From Bifidobacterium margollesii (lineage in GTDB: Bacteria; Actinomycetota; Actinomycetes; Actinomycetales; Bifidobacteriaceae), in the NCBI RefSeq assembly GCF_002860355.1, contig NZ_NMWU01000028.1, forward strand, positions 1 through 58,798: DNA of 58,798 nucleotides, written 5' to 3'. The notes below the pieces were generated by a model. It was not told the origin of the DNA and searched no databases. It worked only from the letters and a program-made list of their open reading frames with translations. Positions 44,960 through 53,839 of this stretch are shown here, one piece after another. Position numbers and translations under genes: made by a program. Each line of letters starts with the position of its first letter. The first letter of the stretch is position 1.

Positions 44960-47900
44960 CTACGCCCGCCGGCCGGCCACTCGCAGCACAATCTTGTAGA
45001 TCTCACTGCCGGCCAGCACCAGCGCGGCCAATCCCAGGCATTCCAGCCACTGATGCGGATCAAGCGGGGTGGTGCCGAACGCGGTATTGAGCACCGGCAC
45101 GTAGATCACCAGCAGCTGCAGCGCCACGGAAAGCGCGATTGCCCCCCACAGCCAGCGGTTGGCGAACATGCCCCTGAAGGCGCTCTGCGTGGCCGAACGG
45201 GCGGCGAGCGCGTTGAACAGCTGCGCGAACACCAGAATCGTGAATCCCATCGTCCGAGCCATGACGATCTGGTCGGCGTGCGCCACTCCCATGGCCGAGT
45301 CGTCGGTCAGCAGTCCGCCGGGCAGGTACAGGTCCATGCCGATCAGAGTCACCGTTGCCATCAGCAGACCGACCACGATCACGTCGCCCCACATGCGTCC
45401 GTCGATCACACGGTCGGTGAGCTTGCGGGGGCCGCGGTTCATCACGTTTTCGGTGGACGGATCCACGCCCATCGCCATGGCGGGCGCGGCGTCGGTCAGC
45501 AGGTTGATCCACAGCAGCTGGGTGGCGAGCAGCGGTACGGTTACGCTGTCCGCACCCGGCTCGGCGATGCCGAGGAATCCGGCGAGCATCACGCCGCCGA
45601 ACACGGTAAACACCTCGCCCACGTTGGAGCTGAGCAGGTACCGCAGGAACTTGCGGATGTTGTCGAAGATCGACCGGCCTTCGCGCACGGCGGCCACGAT
45701 GGTGGCGAAGTTGTCGTCGGTCAGGATCATCTTGGCGGATTCCTTGGTCACTTCGGTGCCGGTGATGCCCATGGCCACGCCGATGTCCGCGGATTTCACG
45801 GCCGGCGCGTCGTTCACGCCGTCGCCGGTCATGGCCACGATCTGCCCCTGAGTCTGAAGAGCGTCCACGATCCGCATCTTATGTTCGGGGGCCACGCGCG
45901 CGTAGACGGAGACGCTGCGTACGGCCGAATCGAATTCCGCAGGCGCAAGACGATCCAGATCATCGCCGGTCATGGCCTTCCCGGATTCTTCGATGATGCC
46001 GAGATCCTTGGCGATGCGGGCGGCGGTAAGGGGGTGGTCGCCGGTGATCATCACCGTACGGATGCCGGCTGCGTGTGCTTCGGTCACGGCGTCGCGCACC
46101 TCGGTTCGCGGCGGGTCGATGATGCCGACCATGCCCGACCAGATCATCTCCCGCTCGATGATCTCCGGATGATCGGCGACATCGGCGGCGGGCGCGTCTC
46201 CGGCTTCGGCATTCGGCCCGATGGCCTGCTCCAGTCCGGGGATCTGTCCGATTCGCGTCACGCCCAACGGCCGGTATGCGGCGCCGAGCGTACGGTACGC
46301 CTGATCGGAAAGACGCTCGACTGCGGCCAGAATCCCCGCACGGTCAGTGTCAGTCAGCGGACGGACCTGCCCGGCGACTTCGATGCGGTCGCAGTAGCCG
46401 AGCAGCACGTCGGGCGCTCCCTTGGCAAGTGCGACCAGATGATCGTCATCGTCATGGTCGGCGGCGATCACCGTCATGCGCTTTCGATCCGAGGTGAAGG
46501 GGATTTCGGCCACACGGGAATATCTCGCGGCGGGATCGGTTCGTCCGTAAAGGCCGCGGACCGCCGTCTTTCGCATGGCCACGATCAGCGACACTTCGGT
46601 GGGATCGCCGATGATCGCATGCCCACCGTCGGTCTGATCGTCGCTCAGCTGCCCGTCGTTGGCGGTCGCTCCGATCAATAGCGTTCTGCCGGCTTCCGTA
46701 CGACGGGGATCGTCGACCTGCAGTTCGGTCCCATCCACGGCGGTCATTTCGCCGATCGGTTCGTATCCGGTGCCGGTGAGCGCAACTTCGCCGGATGGGG
46801 TGACCACGCGCTGCACGGTCATTTCGTTGCGGGTGAGCGTGCCGGTTTTGTCGGAGCAGATCACCGAGGCCGATCCCAGTGTCTCCACCGAGGAGAGCTT
46901 CTTGACGATGGCATGGTGGCGGGCCATACGCTGCACGCCGAGCGCGAGCACGACGGTGAGGATGGCGGCCAATCCTTCGGGGACCGCGGCCACGGCGAGC
47001 GAGACGGCGAGCAGCAGGGATTCGATCACATCCTGCGTGGAGTTGAATCCGTAGACGATCGCCAGCAAGGCCAGCACCAGCACGGCGATGGCGCACACCG
47101 CCAGACCGAGTACCTTGGAGACGAACGCGATCTCCTTCTGCAGCGGCGTCGGTTCCTCCTTCTGAGCGGACAGCATGTCGGCGATTTTGCCCACCTGCGT
47201 GTTCATGCCGGTGGCGGTGACAACGAATCGGCCGGTGCCCTGCGTCACCGACGTGCCGTTGAACACCATGTTGGCCCGATCTCCGAGCGCCTTGGCTTCG
47301 GGCAGAGTGGTGACGTTCTTGGTCACCGGTACGGATTCGCCGGTAAGCGAGGCTTCGGCCACATGCAAGGCGGCCGCGGCGAACAGTCGGCCATCGGCGG
47401 CGACGGTATCGCCTTCGGACAGCAGCACCACGTCGCCCGGCACCACGTCGGCGGTGGGGATGGAGACGGATTGACCGTCGCGCAGTACCGTGGCGTGTGC
47501 GGCGGCCATGCGGGAAAGCGCCGCGACGGCCTGCTCGGCCTTGGCCTCCTGCATGTAGCCGAGTACCGCGTTCACGATGAGGATCAGTACGATCACGATG
47601 CAGTCGAACGGCAGTTTTTCGGCTTCGGCGGGATTGTTCGCCCGCTCGATGAGCCAGGCGACCAGTGAGATTGCCGTGGCACCGAGCAGCAGGTACACCA
47701 GCGGATCGTTGAACTGGGCCAGGAATTTCTTCCACTTCGGCATTGCGGGCGCGCCGACGAGCTCGTTGGGGCCATGTTTGGTCAAGCGTCGGCCCGCTTC
47801 TTCGGCGGTCAGACCGTTGTCGAGATCGGTATGCAGCGCTTCGGCCACGGTTTGCGGGGCGACCAGCGATGGGTCATCCGAATACTCGATATCGGTGTCA

Positions 47901-47998
47901 GTGCCGATATCGGCGCCGCCAGACTTGTTGTCAAGCTGACCGGATTCGCCGGCAGCATGGACACGTGAGAACGATGATGCGTGAGTGTTGGGTTCCAT
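44960..47998 (-). CDS. P2A-type cation ATPase, probably calcium export
   Basis: The 1012-residue pump has the full P2 set: SLTGESVPVTKN (actuator), AAVPEGLAAILTVV in helix 4, CSDKTGTLTRNEMTV (phosphorylation), GDGVNDAPAVKSADIGVAMG (hinge) and helix-6 WINLLTDAAPAMAMG. The last two membrane motifs match SERCA/PMR1 calcium pumps rather than Na/K or H pumps. The N-terminal 45 residues are extra and acidic. It would export Ca2+ (perhaps Mn2+) from the cytoplasm. AAGGGGA precedes the ATG. Confidence 0.9.
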   Translation of the reverse strand: MEPNTHASSFSRVHAAGESGQLDNKSGGADIGTDTDIEYSDDPSLVAPQTVAEALHTDLDNGLTAEEAGRRLTKHGPNELVGAPAMPKWKKFLAQFNDPLVYLLLGATAISLVAWLIERANNPAEAEKLPFDCIVIVLILIVNAVLGYMQEAKAEQAVAALSRMAAAHATVLRDGQSVSIPTADVVPGDVVLLSEGDTVAADGRLFAAAALHVAEASLTGESVPVTKNVTTLPEAKALGDRANMVFNGTSVTQGTGRFVVTATGMNTQVGKIADMLSAQKEEPTPLQKEIAFVSKVLGLAVCAIAVLVLALLAIVYGFNSTQDVIESLLLAVSLAVAAVPEGLAAILTVVLALGVQRMARHHAIVKKLSSVETLGSASVICSDKTGTLTRNEMTVQRVVTPSGEVALTGTGYEPIGEMTAVDGTELQVDDPRRTEAGRTLLIGATANDGQLSDDQTDGGHAIIGDPTEVSLIVAMRKTAVRGLYGRTDPAARYSRVAEIPFTSDRKRMTVIAADHDDDDHLVALAKGAPDVLLGYCDRIEVAGQVRPLTDTDRAGILAAVERLSDQAYRTLGAAYRPLGVTRIGQIPGLEQAIGPNAEAGDAPAADVADHPEIIEREMIWSGMVGIIDPPRTEVRDAVTEAHAAGIRTVMITGDHPLTAARIAKDLGIIEESGKAMTGDDLDRLAPAEFDSAVRSVSVYARVAPEHKMRIVDALQTQGQIVAMTGDGVNDAPAVKSADIGVAMGITGTEVTKESAKMILTDDNFATIVAAVREGRSIFDNIRKFLRYLLSSNVGEVFTVFGGVMLAGFLGIAEPGADSVTVPLLATQLLWINLLTDAAPAMAMGVDPSTENVMNRGPRKLTDRVIDGRMWGDVIVVGLLMATVTLIGMDLYLPGGLLTDDSAMGVAHADQIVMARTMGFTILVFAQLFNALAARSATQSAFRGMFANRWLWGAIALSVALQLLVIYVPVLNTAFGTTPLDPHQWLECLGLAALVLAGSEIYKIVLRVAGRRA

Positions 47999-48416
47999 GA
48001 TGTTCCCCTTGGTTCCGCCGCAGAGTAGTCAGTTTTCGGCGGCCGAAAACGGTCGCGCCGTGAAACTGTGCGGATGCCATCCCACCGCGAAACCGCGGCG
48101 GTTATTCGCATTGTATCGGGCATGGTTTGGCAATGCGACAAACACATTTCAACAACATGTCGTTTTTCGTTGAGGATCGATCACCGTGCTGCAACCGATA
48201 CGACAACCCACCGAAACGTGTCCATTGCAACCGTTTTCCGCACGCCGGATAATCAAAGCACGGCGCCAACAACGGCGTTGACGCCGGCCAATTATTCCGT
48301 AGCGACCAACGTCAAATATAAAAACTTATAAAAACTTATAAAAGATATAAAAGCGTCTTCGACTCCGGTTCCGCCCAGACCCTCCGCACGGAATACCTTG
48401 TGGGACAATGGAATCT
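47999..48416. other. Divergent region with phased A-tracts upstream of rlmB
   Basis: No gene seen. ATAAAAACTT is repeated (48319-48338) and followed by two more ATAAAAG units, giving A-tracts at about 10-base phase, which bends DNA. A GCGCCAAC/GTTGACGC-like inverted pair lies just left (about 48267-48290). Confidence 0.55.
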
Positions 48417-49430
48417 ATGGCATTGAAGAAAGGACCGACCAAGGGGTCGGGAGGAAAGCATCGTAACAAGCTACGCGGGTACGGCCCTACGCCCAAGGCC
48501 GAAGATCGCGTATATCACAAGGCGTACCGGGCCAAGAAGGCGGCGGATCGCCGTAAGATGGCCGATCCGAGACTGGCGGCCAAGCGTCGCGCCGCGAAAT
48601 TCACGTCGGATTCCGATGATCTGGTGATCGGCCGCAATGCGGTGGTCGAAGCGCTGCGAGTCGGCGTACCGGCCAAGGAACTGTATCTGGCGGCCCGCAT
48701 CGAGCACGACGACCGCACTCGTGAGATCGTGCAGCTGGCCACCAAGAGCGGACTGCACCTGCTGGAAGCCGACCGTCTGGAAATGGATCGCATCGCCCGC
48801 AGCTCCAACCATCAGGGTGTGGTGCTCAAGGTACTGCCGTTCCAATATTCGTCGCTGGCCGATCTGGTCGACCGCGCCGATCGCAAGGCCAAGGCCATGA
48901 ACGCCGCCTCCGAATCCGCGCGAATCAAGGCTCGCCCGCTGTTCATCGCATTGGACGGCGTTACCGATCCGCAGAATCTCGGCGCGGTGATCCGATCCGC
49001 CGCCGCATTCGGCGCAAACGGTGTGATCCTGCCCGAACGTCGTTCCGCCTCGGTGACCGCCGCGGCATGGAAGGTCTCCGCCGGCGCCGCGGCCCACATG
49101 CCGGTGGCCCGCGTGGTGAACCTCACCAAGGCCATCGAAAGTCTGAAGGAGCGCGGCTACTATGCCGTCGGCCTGGACGGTGGCGGCGACGCGCTGGTCG
49201 GCGAAACCGGCTTTGAAACCGATCCACTGATCGTGGTGCTCGGCTCCGAAGGCAAGGGTCTGAGCCGTCTGGTCCGCGAATCCTGCGATTCGATCGCCGG
49301 CATCCCGATCAGCTCCATGGTCGAATCCCTGAACGCCTCCGTGGCCGCCGGCATCAGCCTGTACGCCGTGGATCGCGCCCGTCGAGAAGCCGCGACCGCA
49401 GCCGCAGCACCGCAAACCAACGCCCAATAA
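48417..49430 (+). CDS. rlmB: TrmH/RlmB-type rRNA 2'-O-methyltransferase
   Basis: The 337-residue SpoU-family enzyme has a basic N-terminal extension (MALKKGPTKGSGGKHRNKLR), an L30e-like RNA-binding domain (VIGRNAVVEALRVGV, IARSSNHQGVVLKV) and the knotted SAM domain with the three SPOUT motifs: LDGVTDPQNLGAVIRSA, VVLGSEGKGLSRLV and ISSMVESLNASVAAGI. It probably methylates 23S rRNA G2251. The start could also be the ATG at 48408. Confidence 0.92.
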   Translation: MALKKGPTKGSGGKHRNKLRGYGPTPKAEDRVYHKAYRAKKAADRRKMADPRLAAKRRAAKFTSDSDDLVIGRNAVVEALRVGVPAKELYLAARIEHDDRTREIVQLATKSGLHLLEADRLEMDRIARSSNHQGVVLKVLPFQYSSLADLVDRADRKAKAMNAASESARIKARPLFIALDGVTDPQNLGAVIRSAAAFGANGVILPERRSASVTAAAWKVSAGAAAHMPVARVVNLTKAIESLKERGYYAVGLDGGGDALVGETGFETDPLIVVLGSEGKGLSRLVRESCDSIAGIPISSMVESLNASVAAGISLYAVDRARREAATAAAAPQTNAQ

Positions 49431-49447
49431 ATCACGCAACAGCGTTC

Positions 49448-49479
49448 GTTGGAAGCGGAGGAACCGTTCCGCTTCCAAC
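49448..49479. terminator. Bidirectional terminator between rlmB and the DUF4032 gene
   Basis: GTTGGAAGCGGA (49448-49459) pairs with TCCGCTTCCAAC (49468-49479) over an 8-base loop, between convergent genes. Confidence 0.8.
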
Positions 49480-49491
49480 CTTCCTTCCCGA

Positions 49492-50955
49492 TCAGCTGGC
49501 CCAGACGGCCGCATCGGGATCATCGTCGGGATTGTAGTCGCCGTCAGGATCGGAACCGTCCGCCGGTGCGTCATCATAGGTCGAAACGTCGTCGACCACA
49601 CCGGCATCGGCATCAGCGTTGATGGCGTCCATCACCTTGGCATCAAGCTTGTACTGCGGCAGCACATTGTCGATGTAGCTGCGCACGGCTTCGGCCATCG
49701 GCACGTCATGCCCCACCTTCTCGGCCAGATACCAACGGTGGGTCAGCACCTCGTGGAAGAACTGCGCCGGTTCGATCTGCGACCGGTATTCCTTCGGGAT
49801 CATCCGCACGGTGGGCTCGAATGATTCGCGCATCCAGTCCGTGGCCACGATCTCCAGATCCTCGCCCTGCCGCCAGGTGGAGGCACGGTAGGCGTCGAGA
49901 TCGTTGAGCAGTCGGCGGGCCTGATTCTCCTGCACGTCCAGACCGGTGAGCCGCAGCAGCTTGCGGGAGGCATATCCGGCATCGACCACGCGGGGACGCA
50001 CGCGCACGCGATTGCCGTCCTCGTCGGTGTCCATCTCCAGCTCATCCACGTCGAAACCGAGCTCGTTGAGCTTATTGACTCGCTTCTCGATCTTCCACAT
50101 CTCATCGGGGCTGAAGCTTTCCACGTCGGTCAGCGCACTCCACAGCGAATGATAGCGCTCCACCAGCCGGTTGCCGACCTCCACCTCATCCACATCGGAA
50201 GGCAGCAGACGTCCGGAACTCAGATCCATGAGCTCGCCGATGATGTTCACGCGAGCCAGATCGATGTCGTATTCGCGCTGTCCTTCGGTGAGCTGCGGGT
50301 AGAGTTCGCCGGTTTCGGCATCCACCAGCACGGCGGCGAAGGAGTCGGCATCGCGCAGAAACAGCACGTTCGACAGCGACACATCACCCCAGTAGAAGCC
50401 GATCAGATGCAAACGGACCAGCAGCACGGCGAGCGCGTCAATCAGTCGGTCGGCGGTGTCGTCGCGCAGATTGCGGGCGAACAGCGCACGGTACGGCAAC
50501 GAGAACTTCAGATGCTGGGTGACGAGGATCGCCTCCAAGGGATTGCCATCTCGATCATGACGACCGGTGACCACGGCGATCGGCTTCACCGACGGCACGT
50601 CGATCTTTTCCAACTGACGGAGCAGCTCGTATTCACGTTCGGCCACCGACTGGGTGATCTCCTTCATCGCGTAGACGTCGTGCCCCACGCGCACGAAACG
50701 CACGACGTGGCGGGAGATGCCGCGAGGCAGGTTGGCGAGCAGTTCGTCGGGCCATTGGGCGAGCGGCTTATGCCACGGCAGCGTGAACATCTTCGGATTC
50801 GAGCTGGCCGCGGTGATCTTCAATGCCTTCGGCTGGGCCGGACGATTGCCTCCGGCCACGATGCCGGTACCGGACAGGGCCGCGTTGATCGGTAGATCGG
50901 CGGATTTCACCGAGGTGGCCTGTACGAGTCTGGGGTCCAATTCCACGTTTTCCAT
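49492..50955 (-). CDS. DUF4032 protein with kinase-like fold
   Basis: The 487-residue protein shows reduced kinase elements: AMKEI (lysine), HLIGFYWGDVSLSNVLFL (like the catalytic loop HxDxxxxN, with D and N kept) and VLVDAETGE where DFG would be. The C-terminal half (after about 290) is the DUF4032 region, and the tail is Asp-rich. These actinobacterial proteins are annotated as lipopolysaccharide-kinase-like but the substrate is unknown. The start MENVELDPRL was chosen; a longer frame would run through a C10 tract and the neighbour's terminator. There is no clear ribosome site. Confidence 0.82.
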   Translation of the reverse strand: MENVELDPRLVQATSVKSADLPINAALSGTGIVAGGNRPAQPKALKITAASSNPKMFTLPWHKPLAQWPDELLANLPRGISRHVVRFVRVGHDVYAMKEITQSVAEREYELLRQLEKIDVPSVKPIAVVTGRHDRDGNPLEAILVTQHLKFSLPYRALFARNLRDDTADRLIDALAVLLVRLHLIGFYWGDVSLSNVLFLRDADSFAAVLVDAETGELYPQLTEGQREYDIDLARVNIIGELMDLSSGRLLPSDVDEVEVGNRLVERYHSLWSALTDVESFSPDEMWKIEKRVNKLNELGFDVDELEMDTDEDGNRVRVRPRVVDAGYASRKLLRLTGLDVQENQARRLLNDLDAYRASTWRQGEDLEIVATDWMRESFEPTVRMIPKEYRSQIEPAQFFHEVLTHRWYLAEKVGHDVPMAEAVRSYIDNVLPQYKLDAKVMDAINADADAGVVDDVSTYDDAPADGSDPDGDYNPDDDPDAAVWAS

Positions 50956-50984
50956 AAGCACCAACTTAGTAGATGGGAACGAAC

Positions 50985-50994
50985 GGGGGGGGGG
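50985..50994. repeat. Ten-base G tract upstream of the DUF4032 gene
   Basis: A run of ten G (C10 on the coding strand) lies 30-39 bases before the DUF4032 ATG. A TACTAA hexamer sits between tract and start (-10 candidate), placing the run in the -35/spacer zone. Such tracts are prone to length change by slippage. Confidence 0.9.
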
Positions 50995-51004
50995 AGGCAA
51001 AAGG

Positions 51005-51034
51005 AAGCCCCGCAACCAGCACTGGCTGCGGGGC
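51005..51034 (-). terminator. Terminator of the MsmK/UgpC ATPase gene
   Basis: AGCCCCGCA (51005-51013) and TGCGGGGCT (51026-51034) pair, with an inner CCAG/CTGG extension. On the minus strand TTCCTTTTG follows. Confidence 0.88.
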
Positions 51035-51136
51035 TACTTTTCTGCGGTGAGGCAAATGAGAGAGGAAGAGAGGGGACCTGCCTCACCTATCGGCACCAAA
51101 GGCAATCCCACAAAAACCTTCGATGCCGACGTGTTA

Positions 51137-52267
51137 TCAGTTCAGACGCAGCTCGCTGCTCGGAGAGAAGAGATGCATCTTGGCGGGATCGATCTTGATC
51201 CGCACGGTGTCGCCGACTTTCGGCAGCAGACGCGGGTTCACGCGGACGGTGGTCATCTTGTCCTGATCGGACATCACGGCGCTGGCCTGTTCGGCGGCGG
51301 AACCGTCGGTGATGATGGTGCCGTAGATGTAACCGTCGGAACCGAGGTCCTCAACGTTGGCGACGTGCAGCTTGAAGGCGTTGGCGTCGTCCGGACCGGC
51401 GAGAGTGGCGTCTTCGGGACGGAATCCCACGACGATCTTGTCATCGTCCTCCGGCGTTAGCTTGGCCACGACGTCCTTCGGCAGATCGACGGTGTCGTCG
51501 CCGATCTTGGCCTGGCCGTTGACCACCGGGTGCACGTTGATGTTCATCGACGGGGAGCCGATGAAGCCTGCGACGAACACGTTGGCCGGACGATCGTACA
51601 GTTCGGTCGGAGCGCCGACCTGCTGCAGGATGCCAAGCTTGATGACGGCGATGCGATCGCCCATCGTCAGAGCCTCGGTCTGGTCGTGGGTCACGTACAG
51701 GGTGGTGACGCCGAGCTGACGCTGCAGAGCGGCGATCTGAGTACGGGTCTGCACACGAAGCTTCGCGTCGAGGTTCGAGAGCGGCTCGTCCATCAGGAAG
51801 ACCTTCGGCTTGCGGACGATGGCGCGGCCCATGGCCACACGCTGACGCTGGCCGCCGGAAAGGGCCTTCGGCTTGCGATCAAGGAACTCGGTCAGATCGA
51901 GGATCTTCGCGGCTTCCTCAACGCGCTTGCGAATCTCCTCCTTCGGCGTGCCGGCGATCTTCAGAGCGAAGCCCATGTTGTCGGCCACCGACATGTGCGG
52001 GTACAGTGCGTAGTTCTGGAAGACCATGGCGATGTCACGGTCCTTCGGCTGCATGTTGGTGACGTCCTTATCACCGATGAGAATACGGCCCTTGTTCACT
52101 TCCTCAAGACCGGCGAGCATACGAAGCGTGGTGGACTTGCCGCAGCCGGAGGGGCCGACGAGTACGAGGAACTCGCCATCCTTGATGTCAAGATTCAGAT
52201 TATCGACCGAAGGCTTGTCGTTGCCCGGGTAGATACGGGTGACATGGTCAAAAATCACTTCTGCCAT
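51137..52267 (-). CDS. msmK: Sugar ABC transporter ATPase, MsmK/UgpC type
   Basis: The 376-residue ATPase has Walker [12 protein letters not shown]-loop FQNYALYPH, signature [14 protein letters not shown], Walker [14 protein letters not shown] and the switch His in THDQTEA. A C-terminal MalK-like regulatory domain (TOBE, about 240-376) follows. In bifidobacteria one such ATPase energises many oligosaccharide permeases that lack their own. Its isolated position, with no permease or binding protein nearby, fits that shared role. Ribosome site GAAAGGAAA. Confidence 0.92.
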   Translation of the reverse strand: MAEVIFDHVTRIYPGNDKPSVDNLNLDIKDGEFLVLVGPSGCGKSTTLRMLAGLEEVNKGRILIGDKDVTNMQPKDRDIAMVFQNYALYPHMSVADNMGFALKIAGTPKEEIRKRVEEAAKILDLTEFLDRKPKALSGGQRQRVAMGRAIVRKPKVFLMDEPLSNLDAKLRVQTRTQIAALQRQLGVTTLYVTHDQTEALTMGDRIAVIKLGILQQVGAPTELYDRPANVFVAGFIGSPSMNINVHPVVNGQAKIGDDTVDLPKDVVAKLTPEDDDKIVVGFRPEDATLAGPDDANAFKLHVANVEDLGSDGYIYGTIITDGSAAEQASAVMSDQDKMTTVRVNPRLLPKVGDTVRIKIDPAKMHLFSPSSELRLN

Positions 52268-52488
52268 GGTTGATCATTTCCTTTCACTGGCAGGTACGTG
52301 CCAGACGATCCGTTGTAAAAGGGGTGGGTATGTTGTTATTGAGTTATTACCGTTGTTGGATTGCGTTCCCCGCTTTGGGTCCACGTCACCACTAACTGCA
52401 TTGTTGGCGATTGAAGATTCTCTTCGATGAGCCACTTCCCAACAGTACACTACGACACGCCGGCCCGAAAAGGGTGCCAGGCTTGATT
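52268..52488 (-). promoter_or_regulatory. Upstream region of msmK with an 18-bp near-palindrome
   Basis: CTGGCAGGTACGTGCCAG (52288-52305) is an inverted repeat with one mismatched pair, 21 bases before the ATG, so it would lie in the transcript leader. A TAATAA hexamer on the minus strand near 52340 is a possible -10. No gene is present. Confidence 0.45.
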
Positions 52489-53688
52489 TCAGGCCTCGTC
52501 CCAAGCCTCCTCCCACGCCTTCATATCGGCATGACTCAAGCCGGACCCCGGCTGCGTGGCCTCCTTCAGCGCCTTGCGTCGGGCCCTCTCCTCGGCTTTT
52601 TCCTCGGCTCGCGTTTCCGCTTCGGCCTTGTTTTCCGCAGCCTTCGCGGCCCAGCCCGCGCGCAGCTGATGCCAGTATTCGCGCACGTCCCGGAAGTTGT
52701 CCTTCACGTCGTCCACCGCCTCGTCCATCGAACGGGTCAGCAGTTCGAGCAGCTCACGAGTGGCCTGCGGCATCTCCTCGTCGCCGCCCTCCACATCACG
52801 GGTCAGCCCCTCGATTCTCCGTCGCATCGCATCGGCGTCCTCGGGGTCGATCTTCAGCCCCGTGATGATCGACTGGCGAATGGTTTCATAGTCCAGGTTG
52901 GCGAAGAAGTTCAGCTGCTGCATCTTCATGAACGATTTCAGCTCGGGATACCGCGTTTCCACGTATTCCTCGCGATCGTCGGCGGCCCGTCGCCAATCCC
53001 GGTTCAGCTTCGGGTCGAGCGTGGCCGTGATCGACCCCTGCCGCAGACGGTAGTGGTACAGCACCTTCGGAATGCGCACGATGCGCGTCGATTCGCCGAT
53101 CACGTTGCAGATGCGGGCCATGTCCTCGATCTTCCGCCCTACCGGGAACGAGAAATCATGATCCTTGTACGTGGCCGCCGGGGCGAGGAACGCCCAGAAA
53201 TATCCGTCGATCTCCGATTTCACCTGTGCCTTGATACCCTCCTGTGGGGCGAGGAGCCGCACATCGTCGAAATCGTTGTGCTTGTAATCGCTCAGCAGGG
53301 TCCGACCGTTTTCGGAAATCGTGTCGAACTTGAACATCACCAGATCAGCGTCATACTGTGACAAGGCCTTGAGGCAATCCTCAACGAGGTGCGGATCGAC
53401 GGTGTCGTCGGAGTCGGCAAAGTATACGTACTCGCCGGTGGACTGCGCCAAACCGACGTTCCGCGCATCCGAAAGCCCCCCGTTCTGCTTGTGAATCACA
53501 CGAATCCGTTCGTCCTTCTCGGCCCATGCGTCGCACATCGCCGGGCAGTTGTCGGGAGAGCCGTCGTCCACCAGCAGGATCTCCAGATTCCGATACGTCT
53601 GCCCGGTCACGCTCGTCACGCATTCGTCCAGAAACTTCTCCACCTTATATACGGGGATGATCACGGACACGAGCGGATTTTCGACCAT
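52489..53688 (-). CDS. GT2 family glycosyltransferase
   Basis: The 399-residue enzyme has an N-terminal GT-A fold: VSVIIPVYKVEKFLDECVTS, ILLVDDGSPDNCP, NGGLSDARNVGL and FADSDD (DxD metal site). The C-terminal 140 residues are helical and charged, ending in an Ala/Glu/Arg-rich coiled-coil-like stretch (AAENKAEAETRAEEKAEER). It probably adds a sugar to a cell-wall polysaccharide or teichoic-acid-like polymer; donor and acceptor are unknown. The start MVENPLVSVI follows GGAGGT. Confidence 0.9.
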   Translation of the reverse strand: MVENPLVSVIIPVYKVEKFLDECVTSVTGQTYRNLEILLVDDGSPDNCPAMCDAWAEKDERIRVIHKQNGGLSDARNVGLAQSTGEYVYFADSDDTVDPHLVEDCLKALSQYDADLVMFKFDTISENGRTLLSDYKHNDFDDVRLLAPQEGIKAQVKSEIDGYFWAFLAPAATYKDHDFSFPVGRKIEDMARICNVIGESTRIVRIPKVLYHYRLRQGSITATLDPKLNRDWRRAADDREEYVETRYPELKSFMKMQQLNFFANLDYETIRQSIITGLKIDPEDADAMRRRIEGLTRDVEGGDEEMPQATRELLELLTRSMDEAVDDVKDNFRDVREYWHQLRAGWAAKAAENKAEAETRAEEKAEERARRKALKEATQPGSGLSHADMKAWEEAWDEA

Positions 53689-53839
53689 ATCGACCTCCAC
53701 GAAAACCGTATGACGACGTTGTGGCCATAATACGTGGCCACCGGGAACATACGCCCTCATCCGAACAGACCGCGAAACTTATGCAACGAAGTCTCCGAAT
53801 GCCAATCGGCCGGCGGAAGCGGGTGCCACAATGGGCGGC

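Noticed and set aside
50956-51015. Upstream start of the DUF4032 protein with the C10 tract coding for prolines
   Set aside because: The start would lie inside the neighbour's terminator hairpin, and the extension has no family similarity; the tract is treated as upstream regulatory DNA.
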